Positions 34,817 to 42,166 are shown, counted from the stretch's first letter. The stretch: 64,000 bases of DNA from Burkholderia sp. D-99 (GCF_011605345.1 NZ_JAAOXM010000007.1:62001-126000); one strand, 5' to 3'. Numbers and translations: made by a program. The notes: generated from the letters alone by a model not told the origin.

Positions 34817-35019
34817 CAAGGAATCACGATCCCAAATGGTCATCGCGATTTTTCGGCCCTGTCGATCGAGCCATGTTCGGCAAATGGCCACCATCGCCAT
34901 GGAATTCCGCCCTTCGGACTACCGGCCCCCCCCCCCTCGAAACCGCCCGGGTCCTTCCGCAAGATTTCCGAACGGGCGGGAACGAAGACTCGCGGATTTC
35001 CACCAGCGCTGAGTTTTGA
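34813..35019 (+). CDS. Short ORF containing an 11-C homopolymer
   Basis: A 68-codon frame overlapping the integrase stop by ATGA, starting MTRNHDPKWSSRFFGPVDRA. A run of 11 C (34926-34936) lies in its middle, so any length change would alter the downstream frame. No family recognised. Coding status is uncertain. Confidence 0.35.
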   Translation: MTRNHDPKWSSRFFGPVDRAMFGKWPPSPWNSALRTTGPPPLETARVLPQDFRTGGNEDSRISTSAEF

Positions 35020-35023
35020 AATT

Positions 35024-35273
35024 TGGGTAACAGGTAACAGATCGTGCGATGAATCAGAGCGAGTTCGCGGCACTCCACAACGTCAGTCGGAAGACGGTCA
35101 CAAAGTGGAAGGAGCGCGGCTGGCTTGTGTTTGCGGGCAATGAGGTTGATGTCGACGCGTCGAATGCGAACCTCAAAAATACCGCCGCGACGGTGGTGAT
35201 CCTGTTACCCAAAGTGTTACCCAAGCACCGAAGGTAACAAAACTGTTACCCAAGTAGCGAGGAAGGTAACACG
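35024..35273. repeat. Seven GTTACC/GGTAAC repeats around the Nu1-like gene
   Basis: The hexamer occurs at about 35026, 35033, 35205, 35217, 35234, 35246 and 35266, in both orientations; three of them extend to TGTTACCCAA. Two copies lie before the HTH gene start and the rest across its 3' end. Confidence 0.6.
35049..35258 (+). pseudogene. Frameshifted Nu1/terminase-small-subunit-like HTH gene
   Basis: The intact part encodes a helix-turn-helix protein (MNQSEFAALHNVSRKTVTKW then KERGWLVFAGNEVDVDASNA), similar to small terminase or DNA-packaging Nu1 proteins of Burkholderia-type phages. As written, the frame stops after 62 residues at 35237. Shifting by one base at the A5 run (about 35175-35179) gives NLKKYRRDGGDPVTQSVTQA and continues to 35258. 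A third frame continues with AARKVTRRAGLASAPIDQVT. This looks like a decayed gene with one or more small indels. Confidence 0.6.
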
Positions 35274-35404
35274 CAGAGCCGGTCTCGCCAGCGCACCGAT
35301 AGATCAGGTGACTGCTTCCCGACTAGAGACCTCCAGTGGCTTGATTTCGACGTGGAAGACACCGATCGTTTGACGCACCGCAACAGTGCGAGTACACTCC
35401 GCGC

Positions 35405-35481
35405 CGCGGGGTGGAGCAGTCTGGCAGCTCGTCGGGCTCATAACCCGAAGGTCATAGGTTCAAATCCTATCCCCGCAACCA
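35405..35481 (+). tRNA. Initiator tRNA-fMet (anticodon CAT) inside the island
   Basis: A complete 77-nt cloverleaf with encoded CCA. It has the initiator hallmarks C1:A72 mismatch in the acceptor stem (CGCGGGG / CCCCGCA) and three G:C pairs in the anticodon stem (TCGGG-CTCATAA-CCCGA). The T arm is ATAGGTTCAAATCCTAT. A terminator follows seven bases later, so it is a stand-alone transcription unit. Confidence 0.93.
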
Positions 35482-35487
35482 ACATCG

Positions 35488-35518
35488 AAGCCCGCTCTGC
35501 GAAAGCAAGCGGGCTTTT
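35488..35518 (+). terminator. Intrinsic terminator after tRNA-fMet
   Basis: AAGCCCGCT and AGCGGGCTT form a 9-bp stem with an 11-base loop, followed by TT at the 3' side within GGGCTTTTGC. Confidence 0.8.
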
Positions 35519-35849
35519 GCTTTGGCTCGGCCACACAGCAGAAAGCCGGTCGCGCTACCCCTGCTCGCAGCACGGGGCTGAATCGGACAGCCCCGTTGCC
35601 ACCCTCTCACAGATTTGAATCGGCATTCGATCGGGTCGCCACCGGAGCCGCCGAGGAATTCGCGACGGATGTGACCACGCACGCACGAGCGTTGTCATTG
35701 TCGGGCGGTGTGGAGCGTCTGGCTTCAGCTAGCCAGCAGCAAGCTCGGTTCCCGGCGTCCGAACTCGAGATGGTGATTGCCGGTAGAGTCTGGTGAATCG
35801 AAATGCGAAAGGCTAGCATCTATACCTTTAACGCTTGGAGCGATCGGTC
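35519..35849. other. Non-coding spacer after the tRNA terminator
   Basis: About 330 bases without a convincing gene. A 66-codon plus-strand frame at 35596 has only a TTG start and no ribosome site. No repeats or hairpins were seen beyond the terminator. Confidence 0.5.
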
Positions 35850-36428
35850 ATGGGTGTGGTGCATTCCGTTCTCGCGTGGATGCGTGATAGCACTAACGCC
35901 AGCCTTGCGGGCTGGGCGCAAGCCATTGGCGGCGCACTCGCCGTTGTCGCGGCCTTTCTGTTTCCTACATTGCAGTCAAGACGGGAAGCGAAGCTGCGTG
36001 CTGATGATCGGCGCATAGCAACGCTTGCGCATGCCGGTGCGCTGCGATTGATCGCTATCGAATGCGAAGAGGCGATCCATGAACTCGTCGGCACGCTGCA
36101 ACTCGAGCCGGATTCGCCGCCTCGCCACTATGGGTTTCCTCTACCCGACCACCCGCAGCTTGGGATATTTGCAGAGGCGATGGGAGACCTGCTGCCTCGT
36201 ATTTCCTCGCTGCTCCAGCAACCGGCCTTGCGTGACGATCAGATCAATGCATTGGTCGCAATCCGTAGCTGTTTGAAGGAAGCCAGGCTTCTTTTTGATG
36301 GCGTACATAGCCCATACCAAGAGTTTGACTCAAAAAGAAAGGAGCAGGCGCGCACGATCCTAGACCGGATCCAGACATTGCGACAGGAGGCTCAAACTGC
36401 CTACGCTGCCATTGCCGCAGGAGGTTAG
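35850..36428 (+). CDS. Membrane-anchored hypothetical protein, 192 residues
   Basis: One N-terminal membrane segment (AGWAQAIGGALAVVAAFLFP) after a short leader, then a charged cytoplasmic-type helical domain (RREAKLRADDRRIATLAHAG, then RTILDRIQTLRQEAQ). GGAG lies nine bases before ATG 35850. No family recognised; this layout is common among mobile-element accessory proteins. Confidence 0.68.
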   Translation: MGVVHSVLAWMRDSTNASLAGWAQAIGGALAVVAAFLFPTLQSRREAKLRADDRRIATLAHAGALRLIAIECEEAIHELVGTLQLEPDSPPRHYGFPLPDHPQLGIFAEAMGDLLPRISSLLQQPALRDDQINALVAIRSCLKEARLLFDGVHSPYQEFDSKRKEQARTILDRIQTLRQEAQTAYAAIAAGG

Positions 36429-36501
36429 CGGCAAGTCATCGAGCAGCGAGCACGTGATCGGTGAACCATGCTCATGCATCAATCAACTGAGACCACGGAC
36501 C

Positions 36502-36762
36502 ATGAACACTGTCTTCCTACTGATGGCTCAGTACAACGCGACAGCGATTGTCCCGATCGAACTCGTCTGCAGGGACTACTTCGGCGCAATGACTGTGCAG
36601 ACGCTTGTACGTAAGATCTCCGCGGGCGAGATCCCATTGCCGCTGATCCGGATGGAAATGTCTCAAAAATGCGCGAAGGGCATCCACATTCAGGATCTAG
36701 CGAACTACATCGATGAGCGCCGGGCTGCCGCGCTAAAAGAATGCGCACAATTGCGTTCCTAG
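36502..36762 (+). CDS. PrtN-type pyocin activator family protein
   Basis: An 86-residue protein (MNTVFLLMAQYNATAIVPIE) containing the DNA-binding-like YFGAMTVQTLVRKISAGEIP then LPLIRMEMSQKC segment, as in PrtN. In Pseudomonas, PrtN activates pyocin genes after DNA damage through P-boxes, with PrtR as repressor. No PrtR-like gene is present here. Small PrtN homologues also occur in prophages and islands as regulators of late genes. Confidence 0.75.
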   Translation: MNTVFLLMAQYNATAIVPIELVCRDYFGAMTVQTLVRKISAGEIPLPLIRMEMSQKCAKGIHIQDLANYIDERRAAALKECAQLRS

Positions 36763-36871
36763 CCGAGCCAAGTCTTCTTTCGCGCTTTGTTCGGCGAGAG
36801 GAAAACTAGCTTTTTATACTCTACGCGACTCCCCATCTGTCGGGCAGATGCTACCGAATCGCGAAACTGGC

Positions 36872-37147
36872 TCAGATGTTGCTCTTGAGCCAAACTGACC
36901 CTTCTTGATTAAATCCGCTCCAGGCTGCCGCGCCTGCAGACTGAACTACGAACAGTTTGTCGTCTCGATGCATATGAGGTGACAAGCAATCACGAACTTG
37001 AACTGCCGTCTTATTCGTCACAATCACCCATGTCGAGTCGAGGTGATGCCACCAATTAGAAAATGACGTTTTCAGCGCGTTAATCAGGTTCGTGTAGTCG
37101 TGGCCATCTTTACGGGTGAGGTCATACCCAACGACATAAGTAATCAT
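36872..37147 (-). CDS. Stand-alone Cas2-like / SinR family protein
   Basis: A 91-residue protein starting MITYVVGYDLTRKDGHDYTN. A first beta strand ending in Asp (YDL), a helix (NLINALKTSFSNWW), STWVIVTNKTAVQVRDCLSP and DKLFVVQSAG match the ferredoxin-like fold of Cas2/VapD-related proteins. No Cas1 or CRISPR repeats are nearby. Stand-alone members are annotated as SinR family; nuclease activity is unproven. It is paired with a YjzC-like gene on the same strand, 61 bases upstream. Confidence 0.68.
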   Translation of the reverse strand: MITYVVGYDLTRKDGHDYTNLINALKTSFSNWWHHLDSTWVIVTNKTAVQVRDCLSPHMHRDDKLFVVQSAGAAAWSGFNQEGSVWLKSNI

Positions 37148-37208
37148 CTAGTCATCCATGCAAAAACATGTGGCCCGTGCGGGAGGATGCTCCCGCACGA
37201 CAACTAAC

Positions 37209-37406
37209 TTACTTCTTCGGTGTTTTTCCGGCACCGTTGTGTGCCGGACGATCCATCTGATAGCTCTGCCCAGGCTTGGGCGTCGGCGGCATTGGCTTTC
37301 CCTTTACCGCGGTCCTTTCTTCTCCTGTTTGACCGCCACGGGGACCAACGATCCCATACTCGCCGGATCTAGGGGCGGGTTGCCCTGGTTTTAATTTGCC
37401 CGTCAT
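37209..37406 (-). CDS. YjzC-like small protein
   Basis: A 65-residue Pro/Gly/Lys-rich protein. KLKPGQPAPRSGEYGIVGPR then GGQTGEERT matches the YjzC family core, followed by a disordered basic tail ending GKTPKK. ATG 37406 was preferred over 37412 because GGAG is then nine bases away. Located directly before the Cas2-like gene on the same strand. Function unknown. Confidence 0.7.
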   Translation of the reverse strand: MTGKLKPGQPAPRSGEYGIVGPRGGQTGEERTAVKGKPMPPTPKPGQSYQMDRPAHNGAGKTPKK

Positions 37407-37786
37407 TTTCATAAGCTCCAATTGCGCACGACAGTCTTGACGTCGGCTTTTTTCCGACTTAAAGTCGCGCACTGCACAAAAACAGCCGCTTATCGCCCTG
37501 GAAAGTGACAGCGGCTGACCACGCGTCGATCCGATTCCCAGTTTTACCGGGATCGGATCAGCGCCGGTAAACACTACCGTAAACAAGATCGTCGCACAAA
37601 TTGCGAGCCACCAAATCTGGTGTTAGCTGTCTTGGATACGTCTAGGTGTAGTGGTTGAACAACGATTGTGATATGAAGTATTTAAATAAAATTCAGGTGA
37701 AAGAACTCGTATTTCTACCACCTAGATTTAGGCTAACTTTCCTCTCGGATCGACCGTATCCGCGCACATCAGGTAACGGCAGCCAA

Positions 37787-38722
37787 TCATCCTGAAAAGT
37801 CGCGGCCATCATCGAGAGATGCTTCAAGGCGCGCCATTTCGATAGCGTCTTGCCGACCGTCTAGCCATCTCGCATAGGTTGTCAGGAATGTGTCGACACT
37901 GTGCCCTAACTGCTTCGCGCAAAATGCGGGCGTCATCCCGGCCATCAGCATTGCAGTCGCGTAGCTATGGCGCATGTTGTACGGCCGGCGGTAGCGGATT
38001 CCGAGTCGTTTGAGAATCGGAGTCCAGAAGCTTCGACGGAATGCCCGTTCGTCCTCCCATTGCGTGCCGTACCGCGGATCCTGGAAAATTGCTTCGTCAG
38101 CGATTCGGGGGAGTGATCGCTGACGCGTCAATGCGGCAAGTGCCCGGCTATTGAGACGAACCATGCGGGCAACTGCCGTTTTCGTTCGATCCTTGTGCTC
38201 ACCACGCACGAGCGCTTCCGCGACCACTATCGTTCTGTTAAGCAAGTCCACCTTCGACCACTGCAAACCAAAGACCTCTGATGTCCGCAGGCCGCTCCAG
38301 AACCAGAACTCGATGAGGTTATGCACTTGCCCAGAATGGATGCGCCCTGCCTCCGCGATGATCTTTTCCGCTTCGTCGCGTGCGAACGGATCGGGCGGCC
38401 GTTTTTGATGCTTGGCACGCGGCACGTTCGCTGCAGGATTGCCCGTCAGAACGCTGTCGGACACGGCTAGGTCGAGCGCTTTTCGCAGCACCGAAACATA
38501 GTTGTTGATCGTCTTGCCGCTGAGCTCGGGGCGGCCAGCTATCGCGACCAAGATATGGCTCAACTTCAGTTCGCATAGATCGATCATCCCTAGCAACCGG
38601 TGGTCACGATCACTTTCCGCAAGCCGCCAAAAGCGGATTGCGCTTTCGTACCCCTGCTTTGTCGACGGTTCAATACGCTGCGCAGCAAGCCAAGTGTCGA
38701 ACCATGTGGCTACGTTTGGCAT
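37787..38722 (-). CDS. Third tyrosine integrase, lacking an arm-binding domain
   Basis: A 311-residue recombinase starting inside what is normally the core-binding domain (WFDTWLAAQRIEPSTKQGYE). The catalytic part has FWSGLRTSEVFGLQW (Arg), RTKTAVAR (Lys), YNMRHSYATAML (Asn in place of the first His, then Arg), KQLGHSVDTF (His) and TTYARW (Tyr). The N-terminal arm domain expected of phage integrases is missing, with a stop codon 12 codons upstream. It may be a truncated remnant or a short recombinase with another role. Confidence 0.85.
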   Translation of the reverse strand: MPNVATWFDTWLAAQRIEPSTKQGYESAIRFWRLAESDRDHRLLGMIDLCELKLSHILVAIAGRPELSGKTINNYVSVLRKALDLAVSDSVLTGNPAANVPRAKHQKRPPDPFARDEAEKIIAEAGRIHSGQVHNLIEFWFWSGLRTSEVFGLQWSKVDLLNRTIVVAEALVRGEHKDRTKTAVARMVRLNSRALAALTRQRSLPRIADEAIFQDPRYGTQWEDERAFRRSFWTPILKRLGIRYRRPYNMRHSYATAMLMAGMTPAFCAKQLGHSVDTFLTTYARWLDGRQDAIEMARLEASLDDGRDFSG

Positions 38723-38970
38723 CGTGTCATCTCCACATTCATCGTGGATCGAATAGATCTAACGCACGCCCCGTTGACCGAAGTGATTGAACTGCAAAAC
38801 GGCACAGACATGACGCACGGACCGTTTGCGCTCGAAAACCAGCGCAAGCAACTGATTCGATAGCCATTTTCGCGCACCATCTCGCAACAAATTGATCGAC
38901 GAAAGTTTGTATCGAACTCTTCGGAGACGTTGCCCAGCAACGCTTTGCAGCACGGTGCACAATGCGCCGC

Positions 38971-39510
38971 TTAACTTACGCCGCGTTGAAGGCGACGCTC
39001 TGTGGGGTCGAGTTCGGCGGCGACACCTCGAGCCCATTTGCACCAACCCTCGTAGTCGCTCGATGGCCCAGCGCCAAGATACTTTTGGCGATCAAGCTCT
39101 GCCAGGTATCGACGGATGGATTCGGCGCGAGTCCACGATTCGACCTCAGACAGCAGTTCCTCGTACTGGATGTGCTCGTCAATTGCGTACCTGGCACGAT
39201 CGGCATCTCGCTGCCGTCTCAATCTGTTTTGCTTGCGCAGTCGCCTTGGCGCTTCGTGCTCGATCAGTTCGGCGATAGTGATGGACCACGGTTCGCCCGG
39301 GCTTAACGACGGCAGACCAGGCCGAGGTAAAAGATGGCCCCGCTTGCGATGAATCCAGTAGGCTTGCGGCGGCAGCGGAACCTGCAGTTGCTCGCAAGCC
39401 CATTTGATAGTCGGACGGGAAACGCCGAACTCTTTTCCCAGTTCGATCATTGGGATTGACCAAACTTGTTCGTACAACGCTTCGCGGTCGATTCGATTTG
39501 ACGACGACAT
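38971..39510 (-). CDS. Helix-turn-helix hypothetical protein, 179 residues
   Basis: The N-terminus REALYEQVWSIPMIELGKEF then GVSRPTIKWACEQLQVPLPP is a clear helix-turn-helix, followed by a basic helical region (APRRLRKQNRLRRQRDADRA) and a C-terminal domain with ESIRRYLAELDRQKYL. Proteins of this layout are common, uncharacterised passengers of mobile elements. GGGGGTAG lies just before the start. Function unknown. Confidence 0.72.
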   Translation of the reverse strand: MSSSNRIDREALYEQVWSIPMIELGKEFGVSRPTIKWACEQLQVPLPPQAYWIHRKRGHLLPRPGLPSLSPGEPWSITIAELIEHEAPRRLRKQNRLRRQRDADRARYAIDEHIQYEELLSEVESWTRAESIRRYLAELDRQKYLGAGPSSDYEGWCKWARGVAAELDPTERRLQRGVS

Positions 39511-39801
39511 GGCTACCCCCTATCACGGTCACCTAGTCCATCGCTGACCGAACATTTGCGGCGCCATGTATTCGGCCCGCAAACGATCAATCGCATCTGT
39601 GGTCTACGGTCGAGCGACCTCTCGCCGTGCGTGCTTGCTTAAACGTTCCCGGCGTGGACGATTGGCAATGGCCCACGGAGCGTGAAGATCGAGGGTCCCT
39701 TAGAGGTCAAGGCAAGCTGCAAGCTTAGAGGAAGACTTTGACAGCCCTGGTCCTGCCAACTCCATGTGTTGCACCCTCACGGCTGCCGACGCGCCAGCGC
39801 G

Positions 39802-40425
39802 CTAGTCGGTTGCACTCGCGACCTGTTCGTCCAGCAAACGGCTAATTAGATCTGTGAGCGGATCAAGATCGAGTTTTACGCCGCTGGCCTGAGAGCGATC
39901 CGCCACCTTTAAAGCAGCTACGTACTCGCTCCTGTTGTCACACAGCAACTCAGGGAGTGTCTTCTTGCCTGGCAGTGCTCCACCGATCCTCAAACAGGCT
40001 ACGAAATACGCAGCAGCACGCGCGGTTCGCCCATTTCCATTTACGAACGGATGGATATGATTAAGGCGCCATAGAACAAAGGCAGCGAGCTTGGGCGCAT
40101 CAAATTTGGTCCACCTTGAGTTGACATAGTGGACGAAGTGTTCCATCTGCGCTGGCACTGAATGAGGCATCGGCGGTCGATGGTCGTCCTCATTCTTCCC
40201 CAGCTCGACGATGCATGGCCTGTACTCCCCTGCGTAGTCATGCAGGCAGGCGATAGCATGATAGTTCAGCGCCTTGATGATTCTTTCAGAGAGCCATTGT
40301 TGTTGAGCTCCCTTGGCGACCTCTATCAGTGATAGCAGGAAAGAGAATTGGCGGGCGGTGTTGGCAACTTCGAGCTGCGTGTAATGCTCGTTCTTCTCGC
40401 TCTGCGCCAGTTCCCAGAGGATCAT
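39802..40425 (-). CDS. Fic family protein (AMPylator-type toxin candidate)
   Basis: A 207-residue Fic-fold protein. The motif HPFVNGNGRTAR lies at residues 125-136; the position usually occupied by Asp/Glu that binds Mg2+ is Asn129. The catalytic His125 and anion-binding GNGRxxR are present. Fic enzymes transfer AMP or other phosphate groups to target proteins, and many act as toxins in TA pairs. It begins four bases after the 62-residue partner gene. The island-end position suits a maintenance module. Confidence 0.85.
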   Translation of the reverse strand: MILWELAQSEKNEHYTQLEVANTARQFSFLLSLIEVAKGAQQQWLSERIIKALNYHAIACLHDYAGEYRPCIVELGKNEDDHRPPMPHSVPAQMEHFVHYVNSRWTKFDAPKLAAFVLWRLNHIHPFVNGNGRTARAAAYFVACLRIGGALPGKKTLPELLCDNRSEYVAALKVADRSQASGVKLDLDPLTDLISRLLDEQVASATD

Positions 40426-40429
40426 ACCT

Positions 40430-40618
40430 TCAGACGGCAGCGTGCTGCTTCACTAAATTCTCAACCTTCTCGCGAGTCATACCTTCGCGCTGCCCCATGA
40501 CGCTGTAGACGAACGACACGCGCTGTTGTTCGATGTCCGCCGTGGTCAATTGCTTCTTTGCCGCTGCAGCAAGACGGGCGAGCAGCTTGCCATCTGTTTT
40601 CCTGGCAACAACCTTCAT
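40430..40618 (-). CDS. Small gene coupled to fic, candidate antitoxin
   Basis: A 62-residue basic protein (MKVVARKTDGKLLARLAAAA, then RVSFVYSVMGQREGMTREKV). Size, order and the four-base gap to fic suggest a FicA/VbhA-like antitoxin. The canonical inhibitory motif (Ser/Thr-x3-Glu-Gly) is not matched: the EG is present, but Met lies where Ser/Thr is expected. It could inhibit differently or be an unrelated partner. Confidence 0.72.
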   Translation of the reverse strand: MKVVARKTDGKLLARLAAAAKKQLTTADIEQQRVSFVYSVMGQREGMTREKVENLVKQHAAV

Positions 40619-40640
40619 AGTTCGTTCCTTGGCACGACCG

Positions 40641-40735
40641 CACCTGTGGATAACCTGCTTGCGAAGCTATGGGTAGGTGCGAACGGCAAAATTTGAATGT
40701 GAAAAAAACTGCCGCAGGGCAGTTATCCACAGGTG
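40641..40735. promoter_or_regulatory. Perfect 14-bp inverted repeat containing two DnaA boxes
   Basis: CACCTGTGGATAAC (40641-40654) and GTTATCCACAGGTG (40722-40735) are exact reverse complements 67 bases apart. Each contains the consensus DnaA box TTATCCACA. They lie upstream of the fic module, in its promoter region. Confidence 0.75.
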
Positions 40736-40793
40736 ACATCCGCGCATCGAAAAATTCGGCGGAGAGATCCGCTCGACCAGCGCAGTGACCGAA

Positions 40794-41000
40794 CTATATC
40801 AAATTGCTTATTTTTGAGCCCGTGAAAATTGAGTACCAAATCGACCGTTGCGAATTTGGCAGTGCCCGGCCCAACCTCGCGCATTCGGCCTGCAGATGGT
40901 CGATCGCATCTGCGGCGTTCCAGTCGAGCGACAACTCGCGGCTCACGCAACGGTCCACCCGAGCGCGAAACCGCCGCACCAAGTCATCAAACCTGCCCAT
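40794..41000 (-). CDS. Small hypothetical protein at the right end of the island
   Basis: A 68-residue helical protein (MGRFDDLVRRFRARVDRCVS, then RELSLDWNAADAIDHLQAE). AGGAG lies five bases before the ATG, the main argument for coding. No family recognised. Confidence 0.5.
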   Translation of the reverse strand: MGRFDDLVRRFRARVDRCVSRELSLDWNAADAIDHLQAECARLGRALPNSQRSIWYSIFTGSKISNLI

Positions 41001-41107
41001 GTCACTCCTCAGCGCTCGCCATACACGGGGTTACCTTCTATCCCGCTAAGGCATAATGCACGCGAATCGAGTGACGCCGCCACACGGCACAGCGAACTCG
41101 ACGTCGA

Positions 41108-41132
41108 TGGGTAGCCAGATGGGTAGCCAGCA
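41108..41132 (+). repeat. Right arm-type repeat pair near attR
   Basis: Two tandem TGGGTAGCCAG units, matching the left pair at 21646-21670 except for two T-to-C differences. They lie about 67 bases inside attR. Confidence 0.7.
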
Positions 41133-41198
41133 CAGCAGTCGCCCCACGCCATCCACACAACACATTGATTATTAATGATTTTATCAAAAACACCAAAG

Positions 41199-41211
41199 CA
41201 GTACGATATCG
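41199..41211 (+). repeat. attR: attR core carrying the displaced native end of rng
   Basis: AGCAGTACGATAT matches attL exactly and is followed by CGTGCTGATGTAA, which is the host-coded end of rng (IVLM stop). This marks the right boundary of the island. Confidence 0.88.
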
Positions 41212-41348
41212 TGCTGATGTAAGGCTCCTCCCATCCGCCGCCGGCTTCGCCGCGCGGCGCTTCGATGCGGCGCCCGGGCCGCTCGCGCATGCCGCGTCAG
41301 CGCCCGCCGCCGCCCTTTCATTGACCCTTTTCGCACTCACCACACACC

Positions 41349-41684
41349 ATGAGCCAAGGCCACAACCGCCGTCAGCGCAAGAAACTCCATATCGGCGAAT
41401 TCCAGGAACTCGCGTTCAACGCGACCGCGCATTACCGCAACGAGATGACCGACCTCGAACGCGGCGAACTGATCGATGCGTTCATCGACTTCGTCGAAGC
41501 GAACGGGCTGCTGACCGTCGCGTCCGCGGACGAAGGCATCGGCGCCTACGTGATCTCCGGCGCGCCGCGCGGCACGACGACCGACGCCGATCGCGAGCTC
41601 GTGCGCGGCTGGCTGGCAGCACGGCCGGAACTGACCGACGTCAAGGTCAGCGAATTCACCGATGCGTGGTATCCGGACGCCTGA
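41349..41684 (+). CDS. yggL: YggL family (DUF469) ribosome-associated protein
   Basis: A 111-residue protein: NRRQRKKLHIGEFQELAFNA, GELIDAFIDFVEANGLLTV and WLAARPELTDVKVSEFTDAW are the YggL core. YggL has been described as a 50S-ribosome-associated protein in gammaproteobacteria; its role is not settled. It is the gene originally downstream of rng before island insertion. Confidence 0.92.
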   Translation: MSQGHNRRQRKKLHIGEFQELAFNATAHYRNEMTDLERGELIDAFIDFVEANGLLTVASADEGIGAYVISGAPRGTTTDADRELVRGWLAARPELTDVKVSEFTDAWYPDA

Positions 41685-42166
41685 CTTTCCGGCTTCTCCC
41701 TGCATCGGGCAGCGTCGGCCCTGCTCGCCGTCATGGCGGGCCGGGCCGACGCCTGCCTGCACTGCCTCCTCTCCCGCTCCCCCTCCCTTCCCCGTCGCCC
41801 GACACCCGCGCGACCGGCACCGACTCACACGATTCGCACCGCGTCGACCGTGATTACCCCGATTCCGGCAGTGAATCGGACGCTTACTTCAATTTAACGA
41901 TCGTTAAAGGACGTCTCCTGCCGGCAGACCTACTCTGATCGCCAGGAATCCGGTGTTTTCCGGCACGATCGGCAAGCAATACGAAAGAATGCAAACCGCT
42001 CGCCCGACAGGTGTTCCGGCTTCCGGTACAGGCGAAAACGCGACACGGCGACAGGTCAATCAGGGAGACAACCAACGATGCGCCAGCCGCTTCCCCATCG
42101 TGGCGACGAAAAACCGGCGCACGCGAAGGCCGCCTGACCCACCCCTTCAATCGATACGAGGATGAC
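41685..42166. other. Intergenic region between yggL and the collagen-like gene
   Basis: About 480 bases with no convincing gene; the open frames here are extensions or shadows of the flanking genes. No repeat array or clear terminator was seen. Confidence 0.5.

Larger units (their letters stand above)
21503..41211 (+). mobile_element. Integrated genomic island at rng, 19.7 kb, phage/satellite-like mosaic
   Basis: The element lies between exact 13-bp repeats at the end of rng and upstream of yggL, genes that would otherwise be adjacent. An integrase is the first gene at the left end. The content is phage-like (AlpA regulator, RepA-like ATPase, SSB, tail fibre, tape measure) with two further integrases, an initiator tRNA, a PrtN-like activator, a Cas2-like protein and a Fic module. 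Base composition is visibly less GC-rich than the flanks, most clearly at 36.7-40.8 kb. No capsid, portal, large terminase or conjugation genes were seen. Confidence 0.92.

Noticed and set aside
35352..35618. 88-codon plus-strand ORF across the tRNA
   Set aside because: It reads straight through the tRNA-fMet cloverleaf and its terminator, so it is not a gene.
21503..41211. Conjugative element (ICE) interpretation
   Set aside because: No relaxase, coupling protein or mating-pair genes could be recognised, and the gene content is phage-like.
21603..41222. CRISPR array in the island, prompted by the Cas2-like gene
   Set aside because: No evenly spaced direct repeats of 20-40 bases and no other cas genes were seen.
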